This document shows, one piece after another, positions 6,325 through 6,439 of a stretch of DNA of 6,439 nt. Each line of letters starts with the position of its first letter. The first letter of the stretch is position 1. The translations under genes were made by a program, and so were the position numbers. Source of the stretch: Gammaproteobacteria bacterium (lineage in GTDB: Bacteria; Pseudomonadota; Gammaproteobacteria; Thiohalomonadales; Thiohalomonadaceae). The stretch is taken from positions 1-6,439 of the forward strand of contig JAPHSO010000321.1 of NCBI GenBank assembly GCA_026193675.1. The letters run 5' to 3'. The notes below the pieces were generated by a model. The model did no database searches, was not told the DNA's origin, and saw only the letters and a program-made list of their open reading frames with translations.

Positions 6325-6439
6325 TTAGTGGTGTCTCAGGATATCGAGCACCTCTTCAAGTTCAATAAGTATTTGACGAATAATCTGTTGGCTCTGATGT
6401 GAATCCTGTTTGCCGCCCTCGCCCTCTAGCTGTTGACGC
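6325..6439 (-). CDS. C-terminal fragment of a gene, possibly a MerR-family regulator
   Basis: Only the last 37 codons lie in the window; the gene runs off the right edge, with complete codons from 6438 and a TAA stop at 6325-6327. The product ends in a polar Gln-rich stretch followed by IIRQILIELEEVLDILRHH. This is a leucine-heptad helix of the kind that closes MerR-family regulators, where the C-terminal helix makes a dimer coiled coil. In many gammaproteobacteria a short MerR-family gene sits beside ihfA with a similar ending, and that is the basis of the guess. The DNA-binding domain is not in view, so the family call is weak. It is on the same strand as the efflux genes and could regulate or be co-transcribed with them. 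The reading frame itself is well supported by composition. Confidence 0.5.
   Translation of the reverse strand, partial: RQQLEGEGGKQDSHQSQQIIRQILIELEEVLDILRHH

Noticed and set aside
1..6439. Mobile elements, CRISPR arrays, tRNA or rRNA genes
   Set aside because: No transposase-like frame, terminal inverted repeats, regularly spaced repeats or tRNA-like folds were seen on either strand.

Overview
The window reads as a stretch of a gammaproteobacterial chromosome. This is inferred from the HlyD/RND pair, which resembles types common in that class, from balanced base composition, and from a MerR-like gene end upstream; the species cannot be named. All convincing genes lie on the minus strand, so the biological order runs from high to low coordinates.

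From right to left there are five coding regions. At 6325-6439 is the last 37 codons of an incomplete gene whose product ends in a helix typical of MerR-family regulators. A gap of about 220 bases (6104-6324) follows, with a 16-bp dyad at 6188-6203 and a strong bulged stem-loop at 6136-6171 that ends just before the ribosome binding site of the next gene. At 4973-6103 is a periplasmic adaptor (membrane fusion protein) of 376 residues with an unusual methionine-rich insert. At 985-4911 is a 1308-residue RND inner-membrane efflux permease. At 534-968 and 36-527 are two small proteins of unknown function with signal peptides, rich in proline and aromatic residues. Gaps between the last four genes are 61, 16 and 6 bases, so they probably form one transcription unit.

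The adaptor and permease should form the inner-membrane and periplasmic parts of a tripartite proton-driven exporter. No outer-membrane channel gene is present, so a TolC-type partner must be encoded elsewhere or just beyond the left edge. The two small exported proteins share a short motif (RS-V/I-x-x-F-..-TPFG) and look like diverged relatives that serve the pump or the cell envelope.

The most unusual part is the permease's end. After the normal twelfth membrane helix it carries about 240 extra residues: a five-cysteine cluster, one or two further hydrophobic helices, a long Pro/Ala/Glu/Ser linker, and a lysine-rich repeat tail like the C-terminal arm of histone H1. With the methionine-rich insert in the adaptor and the two unknown secreted proteins, this suggests a modified RND efflux system with an accessory cytoplasmic function. 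The substrate cannot be told from the sequence.
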